DNA of 64,000 nucleotides, from NCBI GenBank assembly GCA_034509755.1, contig CM067544.1, forward strand, positions 7,605,501 through 7,669,500. Direction: 5' to 3'. A program made the position numbers and the translations under genes. Source of the stretch: Anisodus tanguticus. Lineage: Eukaryota > Streptophyta > Magnoliopsida > Solanales > Solanaceae. The notes beneath the pieces were generated by a model that searched no databases, was not told where the DNA came from, and worked only from the letters and a program-made list of their open reading frames with translations. Below, piece by piece: positions 47,201 through 59,098 of the stretch. The stretch's first letter is position 1; the number at the start of each line of letters is the position of its first letter.

Positions 47201-50200
47201 CATTCTAGTAGTTACCAGGATTTTGGGTATTGTAGAAGCATTAAGGTTGAGGAGGTTAAAGGTGTTGTTCGAAGGACATGAGGGTGAGGAGAGGCGTGTC
47301 TATTTTCGAGAACCAGTTTGGATTCATGCCGGAGCCTTCGACTACTGAAGCCATTCATCTTATTAGAAGGTTGGTGGAGTAGTATAGGGAGAGGAAGAGA
47401 CTTACATGTGGTTTTTATCGACCTCGAGAAGACATACGACAAAGTCCCTAAGGAGATTCTATGGAGATGTTTGGAGGTTAGAGGTGTACCTGTGGCGTAC
47501 ACTAGGGCGATCAAGGATATGTATGATGGAGCCAACACTAGGGTACGGACAGTAGGAGGAGACTCGGAGCACTTCCTAGTGATGATGAGGCTGCACCAAG
47601 GATCATCTCTTAGCCCATTCCTATTTGTCTTGGTGATGGACGGACTGACGCGACAAATCCAAGGTAAGGTACCATGGTGTATGTTATTCGGTGATGGACG
47701 GACTGACGCGATAAATCCAAGGGGAGGTACCATGGTGTATGTTATTCGCAGATGACATAGTCCTGATTGATGAGACTAGCAGCGGAGTGAATGCCAAGCT
47801 GGAGGTTTGGAGACGACTCTGGAGTCTAAAGGGTTCATGTTGAGTATGACCAAGACAGAATATTTGGAGTGCAAGTTCAGCAACGGAAGCGACCCTGAGA
47901 CAGGCGTGGAGGTGAGGCTTGGTAATCAGGTCATTCCAAATAAAGGAAGCTCAAGTACCTATGGTCTATGATCTAAGGGAATGTAGAGATTGATGACTAT
48001 GTCACACATCGTATTGGGCAGGGTGGATGAAATGGAGGCTTGCATATGGAGTCTTGTGCGACAAAAAGGTGCCACAAAAACTTAAAAGCAAGTTGTATAG
48101 GGTGGTGGTTAGACCGACTATGTTGTATGGGGCGGAGTGTTGACCAGTCAAGACTTCGCACATACAAAAGATGAAAGTTGCGGAGATGAGGATGCTGAGA
48201 TGGATGTGTGGGCATATAAGGAGAGATATGATTAGAAATGATGATATCCGGGACCAAGTGGGAGTGGCCTCGGTGGAGGATAAGATGCGGGAAGCGAGGT
48301 TGAGATGGTTCGAGCATGTACAGAGGAGAGGAGAGACACAGATGCCCCAGTGCGGAGGTGTGAAAGGTTGGCAATGGACGGGTTCAGGAGGGGTAGAGGT
48401 AGGCTGAAGAAGTATTGGGGAGAGGTGATTAGACGGGATATGGCGCAGGTGCAACTTACCAAGGATATGACCTTAGATAGGGGGTTGTTGAGGACACGGA
48501 TTAGGGTAGAAGGGTAGTAGGTACTCGAGCGTAGTCCTATTTACGCTTACAAAATGATATTTATAGTGTTCTTACTGTATGCCCGATTAGCCTATCACAC
48601 TTATAGGCGCAGTATTGCTTTATAGTCCCGTGTAGTTTGATTTCTGCTGTTATGTATTTTTTAGTGTACTTTGTTTATCTTATTTAGCTGTGTTAGCTAC
48701 TGCTTCCTTTTGTTAGAATGTGCTACCATGGCGTATTCGATTTTGTTATCAGCATGTTCATACTGCTTTAATTTCTTGTTTGAGTCTGACCGTTTCTTTT
48801 ACTTTGCTTTGCTTGTGATTATGCTTTGTCTTGAGCCAAGGGTTTTCCTGAAACAACCGCTCTACCTACCAAGGTGGAGTTAAGGTCTGCGTACACTTTA
48901 CCCTTCCCACACCCACGTTGTGGGATTTCACTGGGTATGTTGTTGTTGTTGTTGTTGACCTATGTTGCCCGGACTCTTCAAAATCCCTGCCGCACCCGTG
49001 TCGACACGACATGGGTGTGGGTGTGGGATCCATACTGGATTGGGTCAACTTACCTTGGGTACTTTGACCAATTTTATGACCGAGAAGTATAGGTTGAATG
49101 GGTAAGTTTAACTAATCGAAATATATACTTTATATGTTGTCATATACATTTAATGACCGTATCCTAGCACTCGTATCCATACCCCCGAATCCTAAAATTT
49201 ATATGATGAAAGAATCCAACCTTTAGATCCGCACCCGGATCGGATACGCACACCTGAGTCCAAGCAACATAGCCTATGACACCAGTACATTAGGCATGTT
49301 TTATGCACAAAATATCAGATTGGATATTCATTACACCATATGACGCTTCCTATTTATCCTAACTATCACTCAGAAAGTTTTTTTTACAGCTTCGTTATAC
49401 ATGGAATGTATTTTTGTGTTGCAGGAAATCCTGAAGGATTAGGGCCTGAGCTTCTGGAGACTTTGGTCAAGATGGCTCCAACAAAAGAAGAAGAGATAAA
49501 ACTAAGAGAGTACAGTGAAGACGCCTCAAAGTTAGGGTCTGCAGAACGATTCCTCAAGACAGTGCTTGATATACCATTTGCCTTCAAAAGAGTAGAAGCC
49601 ATGCTTTACAGAGCAAATTTTGATGGAGAAGTAAAAGATTTGAGGAAATCCTTCCAAACCCTTGAGGTACTATCAACTATCTATTTAACTTTGTACTGTC
49701 TCCAAAGATGTATATTCACGTGTTAATAATACATCAATATATTGATTAGGACAAAATTATGATGCTTGTTCGCAAAACTAGGAATGCCATATGCGACCAG
49801 ATAACCATTATAATGGCGAACTCTTCCGCCAATACATTAAGATAGACTCCTTTCGACTATGATACCTCAAAATTATTCAGATGTACCCTTACCCTTTTAT
49901 GGACGGGTTCAGGTGGGGTAGATGTAGGCCGAAGAAGTATTGGGGAGATGTGATTAGACGGGATATGGCGCAGGTGCAACTTATTGAGGACATGACCTTA
50001 GATAGGGGGTTGTGGAGGACACGGATTAGGGTAGACGGGTAGTAGGTAGTCGAGCGTAGTCCTACTTACGCTTGCAAACTAGTAGTTGTAGTGTTATTAT
50101 TGTAGGTCCGCTTAGCCTATCATACTAATAGACGCAATATTGCTTTATATTCCCCTGTAGTTTGATTTCTGCTTCTATGTGCCCTTTAGTGTACTCTGTT

Positions 50201-51662
50201 TAGCTTATTTACCTGCGCTAGTTACTGCTTACTTTTTCAGAATGCGCTACCATGGCTTATTTGCTTTTGATACCAGCATTTTCATACTGCTTTAATTTTT
50301 TTTTTGACCGGGTCTGACCGTTGCTCTTGCTCTGCTTATGCTTTGTCTTGAGCCGAGGGTCTCTCGAAAATAGCCGCTCTACCTACCAAGGTAGAGGTAA
50401 GGTCTGTGTACACTCTACCCTCCCCAGACCCACGTTGTGGGATTTCACCGGGTATTTTGTTGTTGTTGTACCCTTACCCTTTTATTATCTTGTTTAAACT
50501 CCCTTTACACAAGTATTTGCATGCCTCTTGACTGTGATTTCTCAGAATGGTGTGACATAAATATGTTATATATTGACGTCTGGGATCTTATCTGCACTAA
50601 AACTTTTACATTGGTGTTCTTTGTGCCTGAATTTGGAGTTGAATTTAACACTTCCAATTATTAGCATGGATTGCCTTTCTAAGAATCTTGACTACAAATT
50701 ATTTCACTGGCAAACTTGAGCTACTCTTGAAGAAATACTGTACTAATTACCTAAAATACATTAGCTAGGCTAAATTTCTTTGTGCATATATACCTGGATT
50801 TAGACTCCTCTTACAATAATTTTAAAGAATCGTAATAACTCTGGTGCATTGCGTATCATATGAACAGGTAGCCAGTGAAGAATTGAAGAATAGTAGACTA
50901 TTCCTCAAACTCCTTGAAGCTGTTCTAAGGACAGGAAACCGCATGAATGTTGGAACTAATCGTGGTGATGCCAGAGCTTTCAAACTTGACACTCTTTTGA
51001 AATTAGTAGATATAAAAGGAACAGATGGGAAGACGACCTTGCTTCACTTTGTGGTCCAGGAGATTATCAGGTCAGAAGAGCTGGATTCTGAACCCCCAAG
51101 CGATGGTCATTCTAATAAAGCAAACATCAAATTCAAAGAGGAGGATTTCAAGAAGCAAGGTTTGCAGGTTGTTTCAGGATTAAGCAGAGAACTTGGTAAT
51201 GTCAAAAAAGCAGCAGCAATGGACTCCGATGTCCTGGGAAGCTATGTCTTAAAGCTTGAAGGGGGACTTGATAAAGCAAGAGCCATTTTGCAATATGAAA
51301 AGAAAGGTATGCAAGGTAACTTTTTTGAATCCATGAAAGTATTTCTTAAGGAGGCAGAATATGGAATAGTGAGGATAAGGGCAGAAGAAAGAAAGGCCTT
51401 ATCCATGGTCAAACAGGTAACAGAATATTTTCATGGTAATGCTGCAAAAGAGGAAGCTCATCCCCTTAGAATATTCGTGATCGTGCGAGACTTCCTCTCC
51501 ATATTGGATAATGTGTGCAAAGATGTAAGGCGGATGCAGGATCAAACAGTGGTAGGTGGTGCAAGATCATTCAGAATAGCTGCAACTGCATCACTACCAG
51601 TCTTAAACAGATATAAAGTGAAACAAGAAGGGAGTTCGGATGATGATAGCTTATCACCATGA
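44231..51662 (+). CDS. Class I formin (membrane-anchored FH1-FH2 protein)
   Basis: Four coding exons: 44231-45624, 45705-45904, 49425-49666 and 50868-51662, all with GT..AG introns and consistent phase, giving about 876 aa. Formins nucleate and elongate actin filaments; class I plant formins sit in the plasma membrane. Seen: a signal peptide (residues 1-20), a Pro-rich outer segment with HQPLFPV, one transmembrane helix (about 97-121, [20 protein letters not shown]), a long Pro-rich FH1 with a run of ten or more Pro near 356-370, then FH2 from LKPLHWDKV (about 440) through [16 protein letters not shown] to the C-terminus. The layout and length suit the AtFH2/FH6/FH11 type; I cannot assign an exact orthologue. 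Intron 2 (3520 bp) and intron 3 (1201 bp) are swollen by LINEs. The frame is intact, so it is likely functional. Confidence 0.93.
46884..48955 (+). mobile_element. RTE-type LINE in formin intron 2
   Basis: Starts in the endonuclease-RT linker ([18 protein letters not shown]), then [40 protein letters not shown], a damaged catalytic site, [20 protein letters not shown] and the 3' UTR with (GTT)n. TGACCTATG lies on both sides (46875-46883 and 48956-48964). It is in the same orientation as the host gene, so it can contribute poly(A) or splice signals. A 58-bp tandem duplication disrupts the RT site. Confidence 0.9.
47280..48519 (+). pseudogene. RTE LINE reverse transcriptase remnant
   Basis: The RT palm region is recognisable ([19 protein letters not shown] with the first catalytic Asp, [16 protein letters not shown]). 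At the FADD box the sequence is duplicated: a 58-bp unit at 47632-47689 is repeated at 47690-47747. The first copy reads LFGDG and the second, in another frame, keeps FADD. 58 is not a multiple of three, so the frame is shifted. The C-terminal segment (48171-48519) is open but isolated. Confidence 0.85.
48960..49272. mobile_element. hAT MITE in formin intron 2, split by the LINE
   Basis: Termini CTATGTTGCCCGGACTC and GAGTCCAAGCAACATAG are near-perfect inverted repeats. The right flank is CCTATGAC (49273-49280). The same CCTATGAC lies at 46871-46878, followed by CTATG, just left of the LINE. So the MITE inserted first with an 8-bp duplication, and the LINE then landed 5 bp inside its left end. 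The interior is GC-rich (GTGTCGACACGACATGGGTG). Confidence 0.85.
49901..50467 (+). mobile_element. 5'-truncated RTE LINE in formin intron 3
   Basis: Begins ATGGACGGGTTCAGGTGGGG-like near the C-terminus of the RT ORF (GACGGGTTCAGGTGGGGTAG) and runs through the 3' UTR to (GTT)n. GTACCCTTACCCTTTTAT occurs on both sides (49883-49900 and 50468-50485), a perfect 18-bp duplication that defines both ends and suggests a young insertion. Confidence 0.92.
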
Positions 51663-53774
51663 GATATATGTGAAAATAGTTCAATCTCATTAATGGACAA
51701 GTACAGGTGGAGCATGAAGATTGGGAAAGCAACACCAGATTGAAGCAGTCTTACATCTTCAAGGAGACATTAACATGTTGGTGCTAGCAGGCAAAGATAG
51801 CACTCAGCTCCATGAACAAGAAGCAATCAGTGAAGGAACAGTACAAAGAGTAGGCAGTCTGTACATCAAAGCTTCACAAAGATACAAAATATTAGAAACC
51901 AGCATTCTAGGATTCCATCAAACAGGACTAGTTACTCATAATCAACCTTAAATACAAACAAATCGATATGGGGTTAAGGGACTATTCCACTTTTTTTTAA
52001 AAATTTATTTTGAGAAGGATATAGACCTAGGGGCAATCCTGTTCATTTGTAAACATAGTCAAAAGACATAAATGTTCAATGGTAGACAACATGATAGTCT
52101 TATCTCGATTTTGATAGTGCCATGCTATAATACAAAGAAATTCTTCCTGTTACTTTATAGAGAAAACATTCTTTACACATTTGTCTAACTTAAGTCCCAC
52201 ACAGCTGTTTAACCAGCAAATTAAGTGGATATTACGGAAAGCATGTCGGGGTTTAGGCCCCGCAGCCACAACTAATGCAAAGAGATGTGTAAAAACTAAG
52301 CAAATAAAGCATTTACTCCAAATGGTAAATTCTTTGGATATACAAAGCCCTTCCTGATGTAGACAGGTTGATCCAACATATATGCAGTGGATGTAAGTGC
52401 ATTAACTGTTTTAGACTTGGACTTTTATACATGAACATAGAAATTTTAATATTTAACAGGTGCATCCAATGCCTTTAAATAATAAATGTGCCCTATGTAA
52501 TGATAACTGCATCAATGATCAATACCAGTAAAAATGCATGGTAGACTCACCAAATGACTGTAAATGCGTGCTTTGCCGCTGCAAACCTGATTAATAATTG
52601 TACTAGATCCTTATAGTATATGCAATAGATATATGAAAGGATCGGAATTTGGTATGTATCCGTCTGTTGAGTGATTGAATAGGAATAATGGGTAAGGGTA
52701 CATAGACAGACATACCCAGAGGCGCGCAGATTCCTCAATGGCTACAATTCCCCTTCGTCAAGCTCGCAAATATGCGTTTTTGATGTTGTGTATAATAGCA
52801 CACTAGAGTGATCTTGTGAAGCCGATTTCCACACACACACACACAGAAGAGCCACCATTTGTTTCTCCTGGCGAAATATTCCAAGCGTGACAGTTGCGAT
52901 TCGCCCTTTTAACTGGCTTAATTTATTATAGTACTTCCTTTTTATTCTAGGTGGCACTCTAATACTTTTTAATTTGTTCTCAAAAAATAATAAGGAAACA
53001 ATTAAAGATTTTGAATTTTATTTTATAGCTATCGAAATATCATAAATTTAAAAATCTCTATTTTTTAAAACTTTGTAAAATAAAATTACTGGACTATTTT
53101 GTTACTACTATTATTACTCTCTCCCTCCTTTATTTTATTGAACTGGACATAAAATTTAAGACTTCAATACTTACATATTTTGTAATTGTGAAAGAAAAAC
53201 ATTGAAGTTGTCCTTGAAAAGGTAATCTAATTGAAAAGTATGCATTTGAAACTTGAGAATTGTTAATGTTTTATAAAAGTGAAATGACATTAGACAATTG
53301 CAATGTTTCAAACGATCAAAAGAATGCAATATAAATTAAGATTTGGAGTTTACGATTCGCAAGTTCAAGGAGTTCCTAAATTATTTTTTTAACAGCAACA
53401 GTAATATAAATTTTAAGAATTGGTCCATTGAACAAGTGAGCAGCAACAAAGGATAGTAGTCTGAAGGCACCTAAGGTACAGCTCAGAGCAGTGCAGCTCT
53501 GCAGTATGGTACTATTGGCAGTTATATGATTGTTACTGTAACGAATGAGAATAGATGTTAGTTGAGATAACTACTTAGTCGGTAATCAGAGCAACTTAGC
53601 TGAGTACTTTAATTGTCCATTGATCTTAATAAATAGTTACAATGAGTTGTATAGATACATTTTAGAAAGTGTAGCTCGACACAAAATTCCAAATTAACAG
53701 TAGAAGATTCAATGAATTATGTCTATTTAAAGAATGAATTCAATAAGGTGCGACAATGATTGGTTGTTTGCACA
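51663..53774. other. Convergent intergenic region between formin and BT gene
   Basis: Contains the 3' UTRs of both genes. The frame 51721-51951 follows the formin stop and has no recognisable domain, so I treat it as 3' UTR. A (CA)n run is at 52831-52846. Stowaway-like termini (ACTTCCTTTTTATTC at about 52933, ACTCTCTCCCTCC at about 53115) hint at MITE remnants that cannot be paired. Confidence 0.55.
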
Positions 53775-56584
53775 TTATGTGGATTCAAATGAGAAGAATG
53801 GAGCTCCAGAAATGCTCTTGGATCTCACTATCTTTCTCACCAATATTCTCCATTTCATTTCATCTTTCTTGTTCTGTTTTCTGCGCTTCTGCTTAAAATT
53901 CCTGCGTAAACATCAAAAACAAAATTTAGTCAACCTAAAAAGATGATGATTTCTGATAGATAAAAAACAACAAGTGGCTTGATCTTCAGTGTTTGTTTCT
54001 TGAAAGTACAGGAAAAAGAAAATTTTAACATAACAAACCTGCACAAAGGAACCCTACAAACATCCGAATTGGCACAAAGGCGAGAATGCAGTTCCAAAAC
54101 TTGCCACATTCTCTTGCAGTGGATGCAGCCGCCTGGGACTCTCAACTTGCATCCGGCAAAGTGACGAATGAGCAATTCTAGCCCCTTGCACGCTGCATAA
54201 TGGCATGGTTCTTGATCCTCTTTCAAAACCTTATCGTGTGGACCAATTGTACGACAACCATCTTTGCATATGTGAACCAGAGCTTCCATTGCCTCGTATA
54301 GCTGCATATAGATTTTCCTGTCAGTGTTCTTTCTCACTCTTTCCTTTTCCCTCTGCAAACAAGTCATCCGTATTAGTATTAAAACCCAAAAGGGAAAAAA
54401 GAAGCTTAAATCGGATAAGATCCATTTTGAACATATTGCGGTTACTTTACTTACCATATCCTCATCAATTACAGATTTCAAAATATGTTTTTCAAGCACG
54501 GGATGGCTTTGTTTCATGGCTTTCCATCCCTCTGTGGCAGAAACAGGCTTAAGATTTTTCAGCATAAAACGGTGACAAAGAAGGCTAAGCCGAGAGGCAT
54601 CACACAAGAGTGACAAATGGAAGATGTCAATCACATTTTCCGTGTTTAATCTTTGCTCCAGCTGCCACTCACATTCTCGCTTTAGGTGGGAGACTGCGTA
54701 TGCATGCGATAGCGCCAACAGGCTCAGCCCGTGCTCCTTCATTTTTTTTCCCTCATACCTGCAAAGTGAAGAATGAAAATAGAGATTACCAACCTAGTTA
54801 TTGTAATTCAGATTACAATATTGTTTCATTAGGATATTATACTGCGATCTCGATATTAATTTGGTTTCTGTATCACGTTGTAAAGATTAATTTGCAGATC
54901 GCAATAAGAACATGAGACAGCTACCCCGGTTAAATGCCTTGCTATGAAAACACGACAACTATTAGAAAACATACCATTTAGGTAAAATGGTCAAATATAC
55001 CCCTCTACTTTATTTTATTAGTCAACTTTGTCCTACGTTAGTGAAACTAGTCAAATATACCCCTCCCGTTAGCAAAGTATTCAAAAATACCATTTTTAAA
55101 AAATATTCTGAAAAAATAGATTTTTTAATTAAAAAATCTGTAAAGTATTTTTTTTAAAAAATAAAGTGCCTAAAAATATTTTTTTTAATCTGGATTAATT
55201 TTAAAAAGAAATAAAAAAAACTGATTTAAAAAAATTCCAGATTTTTTAATAAAAAAATCCAATTTCCAGATTTTTTTTAAAATGAGTTTTATAAAATCAA
55301 GAAAATTTCATATTTTTAATAAAATCCTTTTTTCCAGATTTATTTTAATTAAAACAATTAATTTTTCAGATTATTTAAAAAAAAATTGTCACATAGGCAC
55401 CACATAGAATAAATTAAATGTTATATAAAATAAGTTAAATATCTATATAATATGTTAAAAATGAGGTGTATTAGTGTGTATTTACCTATATAATATGTGT
55501 ATAGTTTGGGTGACATGTAGCATATTAATGTGTAAAAATGACATGTTGCAGATTTAAAACAAATCTGAAAAAATGACTTTTATTAAAAATATGAAATTTT
55601 CTTGATTTTATAAAACTCGTTTTTTTAAAAAAAAAATATTCTGGAAAATTAGATTTTTTTAAAAAAAATCAGTTTTTCAAATTTCTTTATTAAAAAAATA
55701 TTTTTAGGACTTTATTTTAAAAAAAATACTTTACAGATTTTTTAATTAAAAAATCCAATTTTTCAAAATATTTTTTTAAAGTTGACTAATAAATTAAACT
55801 GAATAGGTATATTTGACCCTTTTCCCAACATTATTGACCTACATGTGAGATGTGACCCCTAGAAAATATGGTTAAAGAATTTGGAAGCCATATAGGCATG
55901 TGCTGAGGAAGCAAAACACACAAATGATGTCAAAGGGGAATCATCCTACCTGGAAGAATACAAGAATCTGATGAAAACTTGAACGGCCTCAGGTGGAACC
56001 CCAGTTATCGAGATGGATCGCTGATGACCACAACGACCATGTCTTCTCGATTGTTTCAAATTCAACATGCTTTTAAATACTGGAGAATTTATGCCCTGTT
56101 TGCAGACATTCAGAGATCAAGAACTAATACATACTCTTTATTTAACGAATAATTACACATTGTTGTCTTTAATCCTCAAAGTATATAATGTCGATTTCTA
56201 ATACTCAAACATATAACGAAATCACAATTGTTGTACCATATCTCTTAAAAATTACTGTATGTCGAGATAAAATATTTTTCCATAAGAACATTTTTATGGA
56301 AAATATTTTCTGTAAGCGCACAATAAAGAACTTACCAAGATACTAGCATGCACATAGAGGATGCCACCGTTATCTGTTTTAATGGAGACGTCAGCTCTGT
56401 AACCTTCATCAAAGAGGCAATCCCACATATTCTTTGTAGCTGTTGGGGTGCAGCAGTATCTTCTCACTGCTGACTTCCTGGCTACAAATGTGTTCTCCCG
56501 CCGGCTACTTGTGAAAGTCACTGGCAATGGAGGCGGGTTTGGCAAGGCTCTCACCCGCGCAGATTCCTCATTTTTCCTGTTCAT
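53775..56584 (-). CDS. BT4-like: BTB/POZ and TAZ domain-containing protein (BT family)
   Basis: Five coding exons on -: 56584-56336, 56095-55950, 54758-54455, 54352-54039 and 53901-53775. All have GT..AG introns and continuous phase, giving about 379 aa. BT proteins are plant-specific adaptors with an N-terminal BTB domain for CUL3 binding and a C-terminal TAZ zinc finger; they act in the nucleus and cytosol in signalling and development and can bind calmodulin. Seen: a basic N-terminus, BTB (WDCLFDEGYRADVSIKTDNG to VFIRFLYSSRYE, about 54-135), a BACK-like helical part (HLKRECEWQLEQRL), a Lys/Arg-rich stretch, then TAZ (about 270-335, LIRHFAGCKLRVPGGCIHCK, LELHSRLCANSDVC) and a basic tail. 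WDxLFDEGYxADV and the order resemble Arabidopsis BT4 most. Intron 3 holds a foldback MITE. The gene looks intact. Confidence 0.92.
54981..55826. mobile_element. Large foldback (inverted-repeat) MITE in BT intron 3
   Basis: Left end GGTAAAATGGTCAAATATAC and right end GGTATATTTGACCCTTTTCCC mirror each other, and the match continues inward almost to the centre. For example, TTTTTAATTAAAAAATCTGT occurs at the left and its complement at about 55730-55755, and AAAATCAAGAAAATTTCATA pairs with TATGAAATTTTCTTGATTTT. The arms are about 270-390 bp around a loop of about 180 bp. The intron transcript would fold into a long hairpin. No coding capacity. Confidence 0.85.
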
Positions 56585-56774
56585 TCGCTTAACTATCCTT
56601 CTGCACAATTTCAAAAGATGAATCACCATTAATAACGTCTCAAATTGGAAATTCAGTTTTAATTTATATGAAAACAAAACAAGATTTCATGATCCAGTTA
56701 CACTTTTATATGGCATAAATTTAACGCGGTTCCAAATCCACTTTTCGGGTTTAGGGTGGGCTGGGTTCTAACTA

Positions 56775-56930
56775 AAAAAGGGGCATCCCGATGCTCTAAA
56801 CTCCCGCTATGCGCGGGATCTTGAGAAGAGCCGGATCACAAGAATTTATTGTACACAGCCTTGCATTTATGCAAAAGGTTGTTTACACAGCTTGAAACCA
56901 TGACCTCCTAATCACATACTCCAAATATTA
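56775..56930 (-). mobile_element. Au-like tRNA-derived SINE in BT intron 1
   Basis: On - the B-box-like GGTCATGGTTTCAAGCTGTG is followed by the conserved body (TTTTGCATAAATGCAAGGCT, CCGGCTCTTCTCAAGATCCC, GCGCATAGCGGGAGTTTAGA) and the end GGGATGCCCC plus a T-run. This body and T-rich end are those I know from the plant Au SINE family. The 5' end is truncated and a target duplication is not clear. Confidence 0.65.
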
Positions 56931-57227
56931 ATTTTAATTTTTTTTCTTAAAAATTTACAGCTACTACATCATTAAATAGATACGAGAGGAATCTAAACAA
57001 CTTTTGAATTCTTTTCGTGTTTCTTGTTCTGATCATTGCTGCTCCTATCAAGCATATTTTAAAAACCTTAATATCACAAAATGTTTGGGAATATTTGACT
57101 CCTCTAATGGTCCAGCCCTGCCTAGCTCCTTCCCCAATCACACCCAATCCCATTCATCCAAGAAATTTGCGGGTTGATAGAAATACAATTAATGGTCAAT
57201 GAATTAATTAATTTGCATGGGCATTAC

Positions 57228-57600
57228 CTTGTTATTCACCAACCGGAGAAACAATATCAAGAAATTATGGGAAGCGGCTTCAATGTCCTAACAAATCCCT
57301 TTTGATCTCTGTTCTTCCAAAAATTAACAAAGAAATAAACTTTTCTCGATCAATCAATTGTGCCTCGATTCCAAAATTAAATGGCTTAGGCGATTAAAAC
57401 AAAATTTCTATCTAATATCTAGAAGATATGATGTACCAAAATTTTCAACTTTCAATCCAATCCGTCAAAACCCAATTGTTACAGTAAAAGAAAACGTTAT
57501 GGCACAATAAGTCCCAAATATATATATCAACAAATATTGCCACTGCAACAATTGGGAGATTGATCAAAAGGAAATTTAGAGAGGGAGAAAGAAAGGAGGA
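57228..57600 (-). other. Probable non-coding first exon of the BT gene
   Basis: The minus strand reads GAATAACAAG|GTAATGCCC at 57228/57227, a good donor site. It would join to the acceptor TTGTGCAG|AAGGATAG at 56601/56600, 16 bp before the ATG. The upstream sequence is pyrimidine-rich (CTCCTCCTTTCTTTCTCCC), as is usual for plant leaders. No coding frame of note. The exon start is inferred from the TATA box. Confidence 0.5.
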
Positions 57601-57625
57601 GAGTAATGATGAAGGTGGAGGTTGA

Positions 57626-57635
57626 TTATATAAAG
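57626..57635 (-). promoter_or_regulatory. TATA box for the BT gene
   Basis: The minus strand reads CTTTATATAATC, a strong TATA element about 25-35 bp upstream of the pyrimidine-rich leader. It is the best TATA candidate upstream of the 5' splice donor at 57228. Assigned by position only. Confidence 0.5.
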
Positions 57636-57639
57636 GGTT

Positions 57640-58169
57640 AGGAATTTGGTTCAAATTAGGAAGGGGTGTAATTAATTAACGAATAGATAAACATGTGACG
57701 ATGTGTATATGTGTCAGCTCCTATGCGATATCGAAGTTTGACTATTGCTTAGCCAATAGGAATAGCCAAAAGACCGACTGAATCTATTTAAGTCAAATCT
57801 AATCCAACCGAGTGGTGCTTTTGGAAATCATTATTACTTGGCTGATTTGATTTTATAAATAAAAGATTAAGCTAGGGCCAATTAAATCAGTATTTTTTCC
57901 CTCTTAAATAGTTAATATAAAATTTTCAGTATTGACTAATCGAATTAAACCAAACTAAAAACGCAAACAGATACCGTAGATTTAGGAACTTTAAGTGATA
58001 GAAAAATAATTTTGTGATATTATTGTTATAGTAGATAAAATTTAATTATTTTAATGCGATAAAAAATAATTTTATGAATTTAATGTTACTCCTATAATAT
58101 AAAATATCAATAACCATATGTGATATTAATTCCATAATTTTGGGGTCATTATACGTAATTGTTGCACAT
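57640..58169. other. BT promoter-side intergenic DNA
   Basis: AT-rich, with no further gene. It presumably contains promoter sequence for the minus-strand BT gene; no specific element is recognised with confidence. Confidence 0.4.
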
Positions 58170-58885
58170 AGGAGTGTTCACAGTTTGGTTAAAAATCGAT
58201 CCAAATCGAAAACCAAACCAAACCAAACCAATTAAATAAACCGAAATATATTTGGGTTGGGTTTGATTTTGAATTCTTAAAAACCGATAATATTTGGATT
58301 GATTTTGGTTTTACTAAAAGCAAACCGAAGGAAAAGTCGAACTGAACTGACAAATTTTATACATAATTTTTATAATTATATATAAGAACTATATTATTTT
58401 TTAGACATACTTTTAAATAATTTATATATATATTAAATAAAATTTTGTTTAGCTCTAAAAGGCTAATGAACTTTATACCTTAAACCCATTTTTGAAAAGA
58501 AATTCATGAATTCAAACTCATTTATTCAAAGAAACAACTATGAGATTTACCTAGATTTATTATTTGTATTTCTTAAAAAACTTATTCACTTAATTAAAAT
58601 CATAAACCCTAAGACATTTTGTAATGCAAGAAAATTATAGCTACTACAATAAAAGAGTAATAACGAATTATAAGTTGAAGATAGAAAATTCTCTCTTAAT
58701 TGTAGGAAAAAAATATGAAAGAGAGAATATCGTTAGTTTTTAAAAATAAAAAAATCGAACTAATCCGATTACAACCAAACCAATGAATATTTATTCTATT
58801 TTATTTGGTTTAGTTATAGTAATTTTAAAAACTGACAATATTAATTTGGTTTTGGTTTTGGTTTTGGTTTTAAACAATTCGCTTG
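58170..58885. repeat. Degenerate hAT-like repeat with AACCAAA ends
   Basis: The left part (GTGTTCACAGTTTGGTTAAA, then ACCAAACCAAACCAAACC) mirrors the right part (GGTTTTGGTTTTGGTTTTGG). Subterminal CCAAA/TTTGG repeats are typical of some hAT MITEs. It is flanked by similar direct segments, GTCATTATACGTAATTGTTG (about 58145) and GTCACTATATGTAATTATTT (about 58893). Confidence 0.45.
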
Positions 58886-59098
58886 TTTCGGGTCACTATA
58901 TGTAATTATTTCGTACAACTAAAAGTTAATAGGAGCATCTAATTAAACCATCCTCCCCTTCACTTCACGAGACGTTAATATCTTTACACTGCAAAAGTTA
59001 TTTGAGTACAAGAATTTGTAGCTGGGAAATTTTCAACGTAAAACAAAAAAGGTTACTACTTGCCTTTGTTATACCTGCCAGAAAATTAAATAGAGGAA

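Noticed and set aside
51721..51951. 76-codon frame after the formin stop
   Set aside because: It starts 59 bp after the formin stop on the same strand, with no domain; treated as 3' UTR.
56775..56930. Possible tRNA gene in BT intron 1
   Set aside because: Only the B-box half is tRNA-like; the rest is the body of a SINE family.
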